A DNA stretch of 64,000 nucleotides from Rhodospirillum rubrum ATCC 11170 (GCF_000013085.1 NC_007643.1:1-64000); one strand, 5' to 3'; numbered from the stretch's first letter, positions 46,548-57,479 are shown. Program-made: numbers and translations. The notes: generated by a model not told the origin, from the letters alone.

Positions 46548-46799
46548 ATGAGCGACGTCGAAAGCAAGATCTACGATATCATCGTCGAAAAGACCAACAT
46601 CGATCGCGCCAAATTAACGCGCGAGGCGTCGTTAAGCGAACTGGAAATCTCTTCGCTTGATTTCGTCGAGATCGTTTTCGCGGTGGAGGAGGAGTTCGAT
46701 ATCGAAGTCCCCTACAACGCCAATACGCAGGACCAGGATTTCAAGGCCCTGGGGGATATTGTCGGGGCCGTCGAAAAACTGGTCGAGGAGCGGGGCTGA
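46548..46799 (+). CDS. Acyl carrier protein, dedicated
   Basis: An 83-residue acidic acyl carrier protein. The phosphopantetheine site is Ser36 in LEISSLDFVEI, where the usual Asp before the Ser is Ser. The following FAVEEEFDIEVPYNAN is typical for ACP helix II. The start is ATG 46548; no clear ribosome-binding site is seen. Its position between lpxD and a ketoacyl-ACP synthase suggests a special acyl chain for lipid A or another envelope lipid, comparable to AcpXL of rhizobia, though it is shorter. The canonical acpP is probably elsewhere. Confidence 0.88.
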   Translation: MSDVESKIYDIIVEKTNIDRAKLTREASLSELEISSLDFVEIVFAVEEEFDIEVPYNANTQDQDFKALGDIVGAVEKLVEERG

Positions 46800-46939
46800 C
46801 ACCCTTTCTTACGGCATGAAAGCAGCCTTCGGCCCTCCGGCATCCGCCGGATCGGGCCCGCTTGAGTTTCGACCCGGCGACGGGTTCGGGCTTGGGGTGT
46901 CGGGGAAGGCTTTTACTTGGAAACATGGGCAAGGCGGGT

Positions 46940-48160
46940 ATGAGCATGCGGCGCGTCGTGGTTACGGGCATGGGGGCGGTTTCGGCGATCGGAGCCAATG
47001 TTGGGGAATTCGCCGAGGCCCTGCGCCAGGGGCGGAGTGGGATCGGTCCGATCGAAGCCATCTCCACCGACCGGCTGACCGTCAAGATCGCCGCCGAAGT
47101 GAAGGGCTTCGATCCCAAGGCCCATTTCACCTCTGACAAGCTGGCGATGCTCGATCGCTTCGCCCAGCTCGCCCTGGTCGCCGCCCGCGAGGCGATGGCC
47201 GATAGCGCGTTGACCATCGACGAGGATCTGGCGCCGCGCTGCGCCTGCATCATTGGCAGCGGTGGCAGCGGTCTGATCACCCTCGAAGAGGGCTACCGCC
47301 GCCTCTATGAAGAGGGCAAGCACCGGGTGCCGCCCTTTACCGTGCCCAAATACATGAACAATTCGGCGACCAGTCAGGTGACTATGGAATTCGGGCTGAA
47401 GGGCCCGGCTTTCTCGGTATCGAGCGCCTGCGCCACCGCCACCCATTCCATCGGCCTCGGCTTTCACATGGTGCGGTCGGGCATGGCCGATGTCGCCGTG
47501 GTCGGCGGCGCCGACGCCCTGATCACCATGGGCCATATCAAGGCCTGGGAAGCCCTGCGCGTCGTCGCCAAGGATACCTGCCGGCCCTTCTGCAAGGATC
47601 GCAGCGGCATGGTCCTGGCCGAAGGCGCGGCGGTTTTCGTGCTGGAAACCCTGGAAAGCGCCCAGAAGCGCGGGGCGACCATCCATGCCGAAATGGCTGG
47701 ATTTGGCATGACCGCCGATGCCGGCGATCTGCTCAGCCCCTCGGTCGACGGGGCGAGCCGCGCCGTTCGCATGGCTTTGGCCGATGGCGGCTTGGCCCCG
47801 GAAGACATCGCCTATGTGAACGCCCATGGAACCGGAACGGTGGCCAATGACGCGACCGAAACCAAATGCCTGCACGAGGTTTTCGGCGACCATGCCCACA
47901 AGCTGATGATTTCGGCGACGAAATCGTTCCACGGTCATTCGCTGGGGGCGTCTGGCGCGGTGGAACTGGTGGCGACGATTCTGGCGTTGCGCGATGGCCT
48001 GATCGCTCCGACGCTGAATTTCACCGAGCCCGATCCCGAATGCGATCTGGACTACGTGCCCAATGTGGCTCGTCAGGTCACGGTTGACGCGGGGATTTCC
48101 AACAGCTTCGCCTTCGGTGGCCTGAACGCGGTGCTGGCCCTGCGGCGGTTCGTCGGCTGA
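46940..48160 (+). CDS. Beta-ketoacyl-ACP synthase (FabF/KAS II type)
   Basis: Extends acyl-ACP by decarboxylative condensation with malonyl-ACP. The 406-residue protein has the triad Cys164 (SSACATATHSIG), His296 (NAHGTGT) and His331 or 333 (SFHGHSLGASGA), plus GGADALITMG and the C-terminal NSFAFGGLNAVLAL. It is of the FabF/KAS II class. ATG 46940 is chosen, with ATG 46925 and 46946 as alternatives. It follows the acyl carrier protein gene by 140 bases, so the lpxD-acp-KAS trio may make and install a particular acyl chain. Confidence 0.9.
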   Translation: MSMRRVVVTGMGAVSAIGANVGEFAEALRQGRSGIGPIEAISTDRLTVKIAAEVKGFDPKAHFTSDKLAMLDRFAQLALVAAREAMADSALTIDEDLAPRCACIIGSGGSGLITLEEGYRRLYEEGKHRVPPFTVPKYMNNSATSQVTMEFGLKGPAFSVSSACATATHSIGLGFHMVRSGMADVAVVGGADALITMGHIKAWEALRVVAKDTCRPFCKDRSGMVLAEGAAVFVLETLESAQKRGATIHAEMAGFGMTADAGDLLSPSVDGASRAVRMALADGGLAPEDIAYVNAHGTGTVANDATETKCLHEVFGDHAHKLMISATKSFHGHSLGASGAVELVATILALRDGLIAPTLNFTEPDPECDLDYVPNVARQVTVDAGISNSFAFGGLNAVLALRRFVG

Positions 48161-48173
48161 CGGAGATCGGTTC

Positions 48174-48683
48174 TTGGCTCCGCTACCGGTAACCCCCCGT
48201 ATCCTCGTCAGCGGTTGTCTGCTGGGCGAGCCCATCCGTTATAACGCGACCGCCAAGCCGGTCCTTCACCCACTGCTGGAAACATGGCGGGCCGAAGGGC
48301 GGCTGGTGCCGCTTTGCCCGGAAATCCTGGCCGGCTTTTCGACCCCGCGGCCACCGGCCGAGATCGCCGAAGCGCGAACCGGCGAGGATGTGCTTGATGG
48401 CTTCGGCCGGGTTTGTGACAACCGGGGCATCGACATCACCGATCAATACCTGCTGGGCGCCCGCCGCGCCGCCGATCTGGCCCGCGAGCAGGGCTGCCGC
48501 TTCGCCTTGCTCAGCAACCGCAGCCCGTCTTGCGGGGTGCGGCTGATCTATGACGGATCGTTCGCCGGCACCTTGCACGAGGGCCGCGGCGTCACCGCCG
48601 CCCTGCTGCGCCGCGAAGGGCTGGCGGTCTTCACCGAAGACGAGGTCGCCGATCTCGCCCTCGCCCTGACCACAGCCTGGTAG
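48174..48683 (+). CDS. DUF523 family protein
   Basis: The 169-residue protein has the conserved elements of this uncharacterised family: VSGCLLGEPIRYN, PLCPEILAGFSTPRPPAEI, GARRAADLAREQGCRFALLSNRSPSCG and an exposed ...SCGV. The several conserved cysteines suggest metal or cluster binding. The start is TTG 48174, supported by GGAG 9 bases upstream and by the short distance to the synthase stop. It is co-directional with the fatty-acid genes and convergent with the ABC-F gene. Confidence 0.8.
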   Translation: MAPLPVTPRILVSGCLLGEPIRYNATAKPVLHPLLETWRAEGRLVPLCPEILAGFSTPRPPAEIAEARTGEDVLDGFGRVCDNRGIDITDQYLLGARRAADLAREQGCRFALLSNRSPSCGVRLIYDGSFAGTLHEGRGVTAALLRREGLAVFTEDEVADLALALTTAW

Positions 48684-48706
48684 GGGGCGGTCGGCGCGGC
48701 GATAGC

Positions 48707-48782
48707 GCGGAAAAGGCGACACCGGCTTTCCGCCCCATCCCCGCTCTAAACGTTTGAGAGGGGAGCAAATCATCGTCGCGCT
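48707..48782 (-). repeat. Palindromic repeats between DUF523 and ABC-F genes
   Basis: The first part (48707-48733) is a GCGGAAA/TTTCCGC hairpin like that at 15764. The second part (48741-48782), read on the minus strand, gives GCGACGATGATTTGCTCCCCTC and CGTTTAGAGCGG, matching the right part of the copies at 6772 and 18443. The ABC-F stop codon falls inside it. Confidence 0.6.
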
Positions 48783-50377
48783 CTGCTCTCTTCTTTGGAT
48801 CGAAGGTCGACCCTTCGATCCAAAGACAGCCGTTCCAGAAAGGCCTCGTCGTGACTGACCACCAGCAGGGCCCCGTCATAGGCGGAGAGCGCCGCTTCCA
48901 GGGCCTCGATCCCCTCCAGATCAAGATGGTTGGTCGGCTCATCCAGCATAAGAAGTCCCGGTGGTTGCGCCCGACCCAAGGTGCAGGCAAGGCCCGCGCG
49001 CAGTTTTTGGCCGCCGCTGAGCGTGCCCACCGTTTGCAGGGCGTCCCCGGCGCGAAACTGGAAGCGGGCCAAGGCGGCGCGACACTGGTTCTCGTCAGCT
49101 TGAGGGTTCAGGCGCAGAAAATTATTGCGAATGGAAAGGCCGGGATCGAGCAATCCGACCTGCTGATCCAAAAGGGCATGGGGAACATAAAGGTCGATCC
49201 TGCCCCGCTGCGCGCGCAGTTTACCGGTGATCAGCCAAAGAAGGGTTGTCTTGCCACAGCCATTGGGGCCGGTGAAGGCGATCCGCTCGGGGCCGGTGAG
49301 GGTTAAGGACAGGTTGCCGATCACTGGCCGGTCCGCATCATATCCGCCGGTTACGCCTTCAAGTCTCGCCACCAGCTTATCGGCCGGGAGATGCGTCGAG
49401 GGAATATCCATGCGGATCGGTTGCAATACCTCGATCCGCGCCCGTGCGGCGGCAAGGTCGGCCTGCGCCTCCTTGCGCCGGGCTTCGCGCAGGCGGGCAT
49501 TGGCGCCGCCCGAGGTCTCGGCCCGCTCTTTTGCCCGATCAAGCAGGATTTTCGGCTGATCGTTGCGGGCCCGGGTTTTGCGCCCGGCGCTGTCTCGGCG
49601 GGCCTTGCGCTCGGCGGCCTGTTGCGCGCGCCGGTCACTTTCGGCCTGACGTTTCGCCGCATGGGCCACATCCTCGGCGGCCGTCTGAAGCTCTTCGGCC
49701 CTGCGCAGCCGATAGCGGCTGTAATTCCCGGCGTAGAAAGTGGCCCCCAGGGTGGTGAGGTCCACAATGCCATCGATTTCTTCCAGCACCTCGCGGTCAT
49801 GGCTGACGACGATCGCCCCTCCCCGCCAGCCCTTGATAAGGTCGATCACGGCCCGCCGGCCGCTGCGATCGAGAGTATTCGTCGGTTCATCAAGCAGCAG
49901 GAAATCGGGCGCGGAGAAGATCAGGGCGGCGAGCCCGGCGCGGGTACGCTGTCCGCCGGAGAGGGCGCAAAGCGGGGTTTGGAGATCAGCCTCGATGCCA
50001 AAGCGCGACAGGGCGCTTTCGATCCGGGCGGGAAGCGTCCAATCCGCCTCGGCCAGTTCCGTGGCGGTGGCCTGTCCGATTTCGGCGCGGTCGAGCAGGG
50101 CAAGCGCGGGCGCCGCGTCGAACAGATCGGCAAGGGTATCCTTGGGGGTGGACGACACATCCTGACGCAGCCAGCCCAGGGTTCCCGTCACCTGAATCGT
50201 GCCGGCCTGTGGCGCCAACGCCCCCTGGATCAACCGCAGCAAGGTCGTTTTGCCGGTGCCGTTGCGCCCGACAAGGCCGATCCGCTCCGGTCCGAAGGTA
50301 AGAGTCAGATTGGTGAAAAGCGCGGTGCCGTCAGGCGTGGACCAGCCAAGATTGGCAAGAGCAATGGATGCGGACAT
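48770..50377 (-). CDS. ABC-F family ATPase
   Basis: A soluble tandem ABC ATPase without membrane domains, of the family that acts on the ribosome in translation or antibiotic protection. The 535-residue protein has two ATP-binding cassettes: GRNGTGKTTLLRL and GPNGCGKTTLLWL (Walker A), LSGGQRTRAGLA and LSGGQKLRAGLA (signature), LLLDEPTNTLD and LMLDEPTNHLD (Walker B). The intervening linker is Arg/Gln/Ala-rich. It is close to the Uup/YheS-like group; a specific substrate cannot be named. The last codons carry a perfect palindrome and the stop lies in a dispersed repeat, so the C-terminus is atypical. An overlapping small upstream frame is described in the findings. Confidence 0.9.
   Translation of the reverse strand: MSASIALANLGWSTPDGTALFTNLTLTFGPERIGLVGRNGTGKTTLLRLIQGALAPQAGTIQVTGTLGWLRQDVSSTPKDTLADLFDAAPALALLDRAEIGQATATELAEADWTLPARIESALSRFGIEADLQTPLCALSGGQRTRAGLAALIFSAPDFLLLDEPTNTLDRSGRRAVIDLIKGWRGGAIVVSHDREVLEEIDGIVDLTTLGATFYAGNYSRYRLRRAEELQTAAEDVAHAAKRQAESDRRAQQAAERKARRDSAGRKTRARNDQPKILLDRAKERAETSGGANARLREARRKEAQADLAAARARIEVLQPIRMDIPSTHLPADKLVARLEGVTGGYDADRPVIGNLSLTLTGPERIAFTGPNGCGKTTLLWLITGKLRAQRGRIDLYVPHALLDQQVGLLDPGLSIRNNFLRLNPQADENQCRAALARFQFRAGDALQTVGTLSGGQKLRAGLACTLGRAQPPGLLMLDEPTNHLDLEGIEALEAALSAYDGALLVVSHDEAFLERLSLDRRVDLRSKEESRARR
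48793..48825. repeat. Perfect palindrome inside the ABC-F 3' end
   Basis: CTTTGGATCGAAGG (48793-48806) and its exact complement (48812-48825) flank TCGAC. This 14-bp stem encodes the last residues of the ABC-F protein and can form a hairpin in the transcript. It may act as a transcription stop or reflect a short inverted insertion. Confidence 0.7.
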
Positions 50378-50519
50378 GGGGCGAGACTTCTCGTTGCAGT
50401 GCGGGACGGGCGAAAGCAGCGAGGGGGAAATCCATGTCTGAAAAAGCTCCTGTCAGCTCGGGATCATTTCTCAAGGTAAGGAAAGCGCGAGCGAAAGGCG
50501 AGCTCTTTGGGCCGGTTCT

Positions 50520-51146
50520 CTAGAACCGCACGCGGAGCAGGGCGACGCCAAAGCCCATGAAAATGCCGCCGGTCAGGCGATTGAAGGCGCGCTTCAAGGC
50601 CGGGCGGATCAGATAGCCCGCCAATTTCTGGCCACCCATGCCGTAAATGGCATACCAGAACAGCTCGACGGCGGCGAAGGTCACGATCAGCACGGCGAAT
50701 TGCGGGATCTGCGGGGCGCTCTGGCTAACGAATTGCGGCAGGAAGGCGGCGGCGAACAAGATCGCCTTGGGATTGCTGATGCCGATCAGGAAGCCGCCGC
50801 GAAACAAGGCCCAGGCCGAAATCGATACCGGCAAAGCCGGGAGCGCCGGGTCAACGGCCGCCTCCTCGCCGCGCCACGCCTTCACGCCCAGATAAACCAG
50901 ATAGGCGACGCCGACGTAGCGCAGGGCTTCGAAAAGCCCGGGGGCGGCGATCAGCACGGCGCTTAAGCCGGTGGCCGAGGCCAGAAGAATGGTCATCAGC
51001 GCGCTCAGGCAGCCGAGCATCGCCGGGATGCTGCGCCGCGCGCCAAATTTAACGCTGCGCGTCAGCACATGGAGCATATTGGGCCCGGGCGTTCCCGCCA
51101 GCACGAAGACGGCCGCGCAAAACAGCCCCCAGGTTTCAATCGTCAT
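50520..51146 (-). CDS. LysE/RhtB-family amino-acid exporter
   Basis: A 208-residue polytopic protein with the family signature AAVFVLAGTPGPNMLHVLTRSVKFG and six hydrophobic segments, including the GGFLIGISNPKAILFAAAFLPQF loop. Family members export lysine, homoserine, threonine or other metabolites; the substrate is not predictable from sequence. It lies on the minus strand between the ABC-F gene and the biotin-carrier gene, with gaps of about 140 and 80 bases, so it may be a separate unit. Confidence 0.9.
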   Translation of the reverse strand: MTIETWGLFCAAVFVLAGTPGPNMLHVLTRSVKFGARRSIPAMLGCLSALMTILLASATGLSAVLIAAPGLFEALRYVGVAYLVYLGVKAWRGEEAAVDPALPALPVSISAWALFRGGFLIGISNPKAILFAAAFLPQFVSQSAPQIPQFAVLIVTFAAVELFWYAIYGMGGQKLAGYLIRPALKRAFNRLTGGIFMGFGVALLRVRF

Positions 51147-51224
51147 CTCATCACACCAAAAAACACTGCGGACGGGGGCCCGGAGAACGGCGGGGGCCCC
51201 CGCTTGGGATGGTCGCGGTTTGTT

Positions 51225-51629
51225 TTACCCCAAAGTCAGCAGAACCTGACCTTCGGACACCGTGGTGCCGACGGCGACGGCGATGGCGGTGACCTGACCG
51301 GCCCGGGTGGCGGCGATCGGGGTGTTCATCTTCATCGCCTCGAGAACCACCAGCACATCGCCGATGGCGACGCTTTGGCCGTTGGCGACGGCGAGCTTCA
51401 CCACCGTGCCGGCCAGTGGGCTGACCACCGCGCCTTCGCCGACGGGCAGCGCCGGGGCGGCGGGTGCGGGGGGCGGGGCGGCCGGGCGGGGCGTCGCCGG
51501 GGCGGGCGGACGGGCGCTCGCGCTCGGCGCGGCCGCGAGGGGGGCGGTCGCCCCTTCGGGGGCGTCGAGCTCTTCCACCGTCACGTCGTAGGCGGTGCCT
51601 TCCACGGTGATCCGCAGGCGTTTCATCAT
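51225..51629 (-). CDS. Biotin carboxyl carrier domain protein
   Basis: A 134-residue protein with a Pro/Ala-rich linker and a C-terminal biotinyl domain. The biotinylated lysine is Lys100 in VLEAMKMNTPI, with the surrounding AGTVVKLAVANGQSVAIGDV. The layout, a short N-terminal segment, Pro/Ala linker and domain, is that of decarboxylase gamma or delta carrier subunits. Its ATG overlaps the OadG-like gene stop by 4 bases, so both are co-translated with the carboxyltransferase. Confidence 0.88.
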   Translation of the reverse strand: MMKRLRITVEGTAYDVTVEELDAPEGATAPLAAAPSASARPPAPATPRPAAPPPAPAAPALPVGEGAVVSPLAGTVVKLAVANGQSVAIGDVLVVLEAMKMNTPIAATRAGQVTAIAVAVGTTVSEGQVLLTLG

Positions 51630-52033
51630 GTCCGTCCTCTCAGAATATCTGGTGTCTGACCGCCCAGGGTCGGGCGTGTCGGCCCCCAGTTGGTGCGGAT
51701 ACGGTGGGCACTGAAGGTTTCGATGCGTCCTTCCTGCGGCCAGTCGGCGATCTTATGGGCCGGAGCGATGACGCGGGAAATACGATAGGGACGGTCCATC
51801 AGCGCGGCCACCGCCGCGCCGATAACCGCCAGATGGGCGGCGGGAATGCCCGCCACCGCGCTATTGGGCGCCGCCATCGCCGCCTCTGGCCGGGCTTGCG
51901 GCGCGGCGGTGGGCGGCGGGGCGGCGGCGGGGGCGAAGGCGCGCTCCGACCAGCCGCTGACCATCCACAAGACGACCAGCGGAACCACGGTGACGATGGC
52001 GATGACCACGGTAACGGTCAGGATCTCGATCAT
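51626..52033 (-). CDS. OadG-like decarboxylase gamma subunit
   Basis: A 135-residue protein with one N-terminal membrane span (LTVTVVIAIVTVVPLVVLWMV), a Pro/Ala-rich linker and a C-terminal segment AHLAVIGAAVAALMDRPYRISRVIAP that fits the oxaloacetate decarboxylase gamma family. In sodium-pumping decarboxylases this subunit anchors the complex. It lies 12 bases after the carboxyltransferase and overlaps the biotin carrier gene. No beta subunit gene, the sodium channel, is present in the window. Confidence 0.7.
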   Translation of the reverse strand: MIEILTVTVVIAIVTVVPLVVLWMVSGWSERAFAPAAAPPPTAAPQARPEAAMAAPNSAVAGIPAAHLAVIGAAVAALMDRPYRISRVIAPAHKIADWPQEGRIETFSAHRIRTNWGPTRPTLGGQTPDILRGRT

Positions 52034-52045
52034 GGGCCGATCTCC

Positions 52046-53599
52046 TTACAAGGGAATATTGCCGTGCTTCTTCGGTGGCCGGGTCTCGCGCTTGGACAGC
52101 AGGCCGCGCAGGGTCAGGGCCACGGCACTGCGGGTCTGGCGCGGCTGGATGATGTCGCTGACGAACAGCATGCCCGCCGACAGATAGGGCGAGGCGAATT
52201 CGGCGCGGTAGTCATCGGCCAGTTCCCGGGCCCGCGCCTGCCGATCCTCGGCCTGGGCCAGTTCCTTGTTGTAAAGGATGCTGACCGCGCCCTCGGCGCC
52301 CATCACGGCGATTTCGGCGCTGGGCCAGGCGAGCACCCGGTCGGCCCCCATGTCCTGGCTGCACATGGCGAGATAGGCGCCGCCATAGGCCTTGCGCAGA
52401 ATGACCGTGATCTTGGGCACGGTGGCCGAGGCATAGGCGAACAGCATCTTGGCGCCATGGCGGATGATGCCGCGGCGTTCCTCCATCACCCCGGGCAGGA
52501 AGCCCGGAACATCGACCAGGGTGACCAGGGGGATGTTGAAGATGTTGCAGAACCGCACGAAGCGGGCGGCCTTGTCGCTGGCGTCGATATCAAGCGTGCC
52601 GGCCTTGACCAGGGGCTGGTTGGCGACATAGCCGACCACCACGCCGCCGATGCGGCCAAAGCCGATGACGATATTGGCGGCGAAGTCCGCCATCACCTCC
52701 ATGAAATCGCCGCCGTCGGACAGCCGCAAGATCACCTCGCGGACATCGAAGGGGGTCTTGGAATCGGCGGGCAGCAGGTCGTCGAAGCCCGGATCGTCAT
52801 CGATCGACAGATCGGGCTCGATGGTATGGGGCGGGTCGGACATGTTGTTCGACGGCAGGAACGACAACAGGCGGTGGGCGATGGCCACGGCGTGATCGTC
52901 GGATTCGGCGATGAAATGGATATTGCCCGAGACCGAGGCGTGAACCTGGGCGCTGCCGATCTCGTCGACCGTGGTGCTCTGGCCGGTGACGGCGCGGATG
53001 ACCTCGGGACCGCAGATGAACATCTGGGCGTTCTCGCGGGTCATGATGACGAAATCCATCAGGGCCGGCGAATAGGCCGCGCCGCCGGCGCAGGGCCCGG
53101 CGATGACGGCGATCTGCGGCACCACGCCCGAAAGCTGGACATTGCGGTAGAAGACCTGACCATAGGCCGACAGCGCGCCCACGCCTTCTTGAATGCGCGC
53201 CCCTCCCGAATCCTGGAAGCCGACCACCGGAATGCCGGCCTTCACCGCGTGATCAAGGGTATGGCAGATCTTGCGGGCGTGGATCTCGCCCAGCGAACCG
53301 CCGGCGACGGTGAAATCCTGGCTGAAGCCGGCGACCGGCCGGCCATCGACGAAGCCGGTGCCCACGATCACGCCGTCGGCGGGGATCGGCTTGTTTTCCA
53401 TGCCGAAGTGACGGGTGTTATGAAGGGCGTGGAGGCCGAATTCCTGGAAGGTTCCCGGCGAATAAAGCGCCATCAGGCGTTCGCGGGCCGTCAGGCGGCC
53501 CTTGGCGTGACGCGCGGCGGCCTTGTCGGCGCCGCCCCCTTCCAGCGCGATGGCGCGCCGCTTCTCCAGCTCGTCGACGAGCGTCTTGGAAATCGCCAT
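52046..53599 (-). CDS. Acyl-CoA carboxyltransferase (MmdA/PccB-like)
   Basis: The 517-residue protein has the two crotonase-like halves of carboxyltransferases: [25 protein letters not shown] with the CoA region, GPCAGGAAYSPALMDFVIM and the biotin-side GFLPGVMEERRGIIRHGAKMLFAYA and [12 protein letters not shown]. It is a close paralogue of pccB (55947). ATG 53599 is the family start; the frame is open much further left. It heads the three-gene unit with OadG-like and biotin-carrier genes, so it is more like methylmalonyl-CoA decarboxylase alpha (MmdA) than a PCC subunit. A pccA terminator separates the units. Confidence 0.9.
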   Translation of the reverse strand: MAISKTLVDELEKRRAIALEGGGADKAAARHAKGRLTARERLMALYSPGTFQEFGLHALHNTRHFGMENKPIPADGVIVGTGFVDGRPVAGFSQDFTVAGGSLGEIHARKICHTLDHAVKAGIPVVGFQDSGGARIQEGVGALSAYGQVFYRNVQLSGVVPQIAVIAGPCAGGAAYSPALMDFVIMTRENAQMFICGPEVIRAVTGQSTTVDEIGSAQVHASVSGNIHFIAESDDHAVAIAHRLLSFLPSNNMSDPPHTIEPDLSIDDDPGFDDLLPADSKTPFDVREVILRLSDGGDFMEVMADFAANIVIGFGRIGGVVVGYVANQPLVKAGTLDIDASDKAARFVRFCNIFNIPLVTLVDVPGFLPGVMEERRGIIRHGAKMLFAYASATVPKITVILRKAYGGAYLAMCSQDMGADRVLAWPSAEIAVMGAEGAVSILYNKELAQAEDRQARARELADDYRAEFASPYLSAGMLFVSDIIQPRQTRSAVALTLRGLLSKRETRPPKKHGNIPL

Positions 53600-53821
53600 G
53601 TTCGACCCGTTCTTGTTTGACCGCCCCTGAGCGGAGAGACGGCGTTCCTCTGGGAAGGATGGAAAGCCTGCCAGCGGGGTCGGGCGGTCCGCAAGGGAAA
53701 GAATGGTGTAAGGGCGCGGGACCGGACCGGGGGAAAAGGCGATGGCAGGCGGGTTGCAGGCGGGCCGGCGAAACCACCGGAACCATTCCCAGGCTCGCCT
53801 CCGCCGCCGTCTTTGACAAGC

Positions 53822-53859
53822 CCAAAAAAAGAAAAGGCGCCTTTCCGTCAAGGCGCCCT
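53822..53859 (-). terminator. Intrinsic terminator after pccA
   Basis: On the minus strand GGCGCCTT pairs with AAGGCGCC over a 6-base loop, followed by TTTTCTTTTTTT, about 45 bases after the pccA stop. It separates pccBA from the downstream carboxyltransferase unit. The rest of the 305-base gap holds no gene. Confidence 0.75.
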
Positions 53860-53904
53860 TTCAAAAGGGTGGTCAACCCCTCTCCGCTTGGGGCGGAAAA
53901 CGGC

Positions 53905-55893
<1,989 letters not shown>

Positions 55894-55946
55894 CTCATGC
55901 CCCGATGTCTGCGGTCGTTGGTGGAGGACTCCCGGCGGCCATCCCG

Positions 55947-57479
55947 TCAGAGCGGGATGTTGCCGTGCTTGCGCCAGGGATTCTCCAGCGTTTTGTTGCG
56001 CAGCATGGCCAGCGCCCGGCTGATCCGCTTGCGCGTGCCATGGGGCATGATGACCTCGTCAATGAACCCCCGCGAGCCGGCGACGAAGGGATTGGCGAAG
56101 AGTTCGCGGTATTCCTCGGTGCGATCGGCGATCTTGGCGGGATCATCCATGTCTTGACGGAAGATGATCTCGACGGCGCCCTTGGGGCCCATCACGGCGA
56201 TTTCGGCGGTCGGCCAAGCATAGTTGATATCGCCGCGCAGGTGCTTGGAGCTCATCACGTCATAGGCGCCGCCATAGGCCTTGCGGGTGATCAGCGTGAC
56301 CTTGGGCACGGTCGCCTCGGCGAAGGCGTAAAGCAGCTTGGCGCCATGCTTGATGATGCCGCCGTATTCCTGGCTGGTGCCGGGCAGGAAGCCCGGAACG
56401 TCGACGAAGGTGACGATGGGAATGTTGAAGGCGTCGCAGAAGCGCACGAAGCGCGCTGCCTTGCAGGCGCTGGCGATATCCAGGCAGCCGGCCAGCACCA
56501 TCGGCTGATTGGCGACGAAGCCGACGGTCGAGCCCTCAAGCCGGCCAAAGCCGGTAATGATATTGCCGGCGTATTTGGGAGCGATCTCGAAGAAGTCGCC
56601 TTCGTCGACGACCTTGGTGATCAGCTCCTTCATGTCGTAGGGCTTGTTGGGATTGTCGGGGATCAGGGTGTCGAGCGAGAAATCATAGCGGTCCCACGGA
56701 TCGTCGGTGGGGCGGACCGGCGGCTTCTCGCGGTTCGACGACGGCAGGAAATCGATGAAGCGGCGAAGCTGCAGCAGGGCCTCCACGTCGTTCTCGAACG
56801 ACAGGTCGGCCACGCCGGATTTGGTGGTATGGCTGATGGCGCCGCCCAGTTCCTCGGCCGTCACCTGCTCGTGGGTCACCGTCTTGACCACCTCGGGACC
56901 AGTGACGAACATATAGGCGCTGTCTTCGACCATGAAGATGAAGTCGGTCATCGCCGGCGAATAGACCGCGCCACCGGCGCAGGGGCCCATGATCAGCGAA
57001 ATCTGCGGGATGACGCCCGACGACAGAACATTGCGCTGGAAGACCTCGGCATAGCCGGCCAGGCTGGCCACACCTTCTTGAATGCGCGCCCCGCCGGAAT
57101 CATTGAGCCCGATCACCGGGGCGCCGACCTTCAGCGCCTGATCCATGATCTTGCAGATCTTGGCGGCGTGGGTCTCCGACAGCGATCCGCCCAGCACGGT
57201 GAAATCCTGGCTGAAAACGAAGACCAGCCGGCCGTTGACGGTCCCGTGACCGGTGACCACCCCGTCGCCGGGGATCTTGCTGTCGGCCATGCCGAAGTCG
57301 TGGCAGCGGTGCTCCACGAACATGTCCCACTCTTCAAAAGAGCCGGAATCAAGCAGCAGGTCGATGCGTTCGCGCGCGATCAGCTTGCCTTTCTTATGCT
57401 GGCTGTCGATGCGGCGTTGTCCCCCGCCCAGGCGGGCCGCGGCGCGCTTGGCGTCAAGTTGGCGGATGATCTCGTGCAT
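55947..57479 (-). CDS. pccB: Propionyl-CoA carboxylase beta subunit
   Basis: PccB transfers CO2 from carboxybiotin to propionyl-CoA, giving methylmalonyl-CoA. The 510-residue protein has the carboxyltransferase pattern [74 protein letters not shown] and the ending KHGNIPL. It is the first gene of the pccBA unit. Upstream lies a 590-base region with a hairpin and T-run, oriented the other way, before dxs. Confidence 0.96.
   Translation of the reverse strand: MHEIIRQLDAKRAAARLGGGQRRIDSQHKKGKLIARERIDLLLDSGSFEEWDMFVEHRCHDFGMADSKIPGDGVVTGHGTVNGRLVFVFSQDFTVLGGSLSETHAAKICKIMDQALKVGAPVIGLNDSGGARIQEGVASLAGYAEVFQRNVLSSGVIPQISLIMGPCAGGAVYSPAMTDFIFMVEDSAYMFVTGPEVVKTVTHEQVTAEELGGAISHTTKSGVADLSFENDVEALLQLRRFIDFLPSSNREKPPVRPTDDPWDRYDFSLDTLIPDNPNKPYDMKELITKVVDEGDFFEIAPKYAGNIITGFGRLEGSTVGFVANQPMVLAGCLDIASACKAARFVRFCDAFNIPIVTFVDVPGFLPGTSQEYGGIIKHGAKLLYAFAEATVPKVTLITRKAYGGAYDVMSSKHLRGDINYAWPTAEIAVMGPKGAVEIIFRQDMDDPAKIADRTEEYRELFANPFVAGSRGFIDEVIMPHGTRKRISRALAMLRNKTLENPWRKHGNIPL

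Noticed and set aside
48174-48683. ATG start for the DUF523 protein
   Set aside because: No ATG or GTG fits the conserved N-terminus. The TTG with GGAG upstream is better supported.
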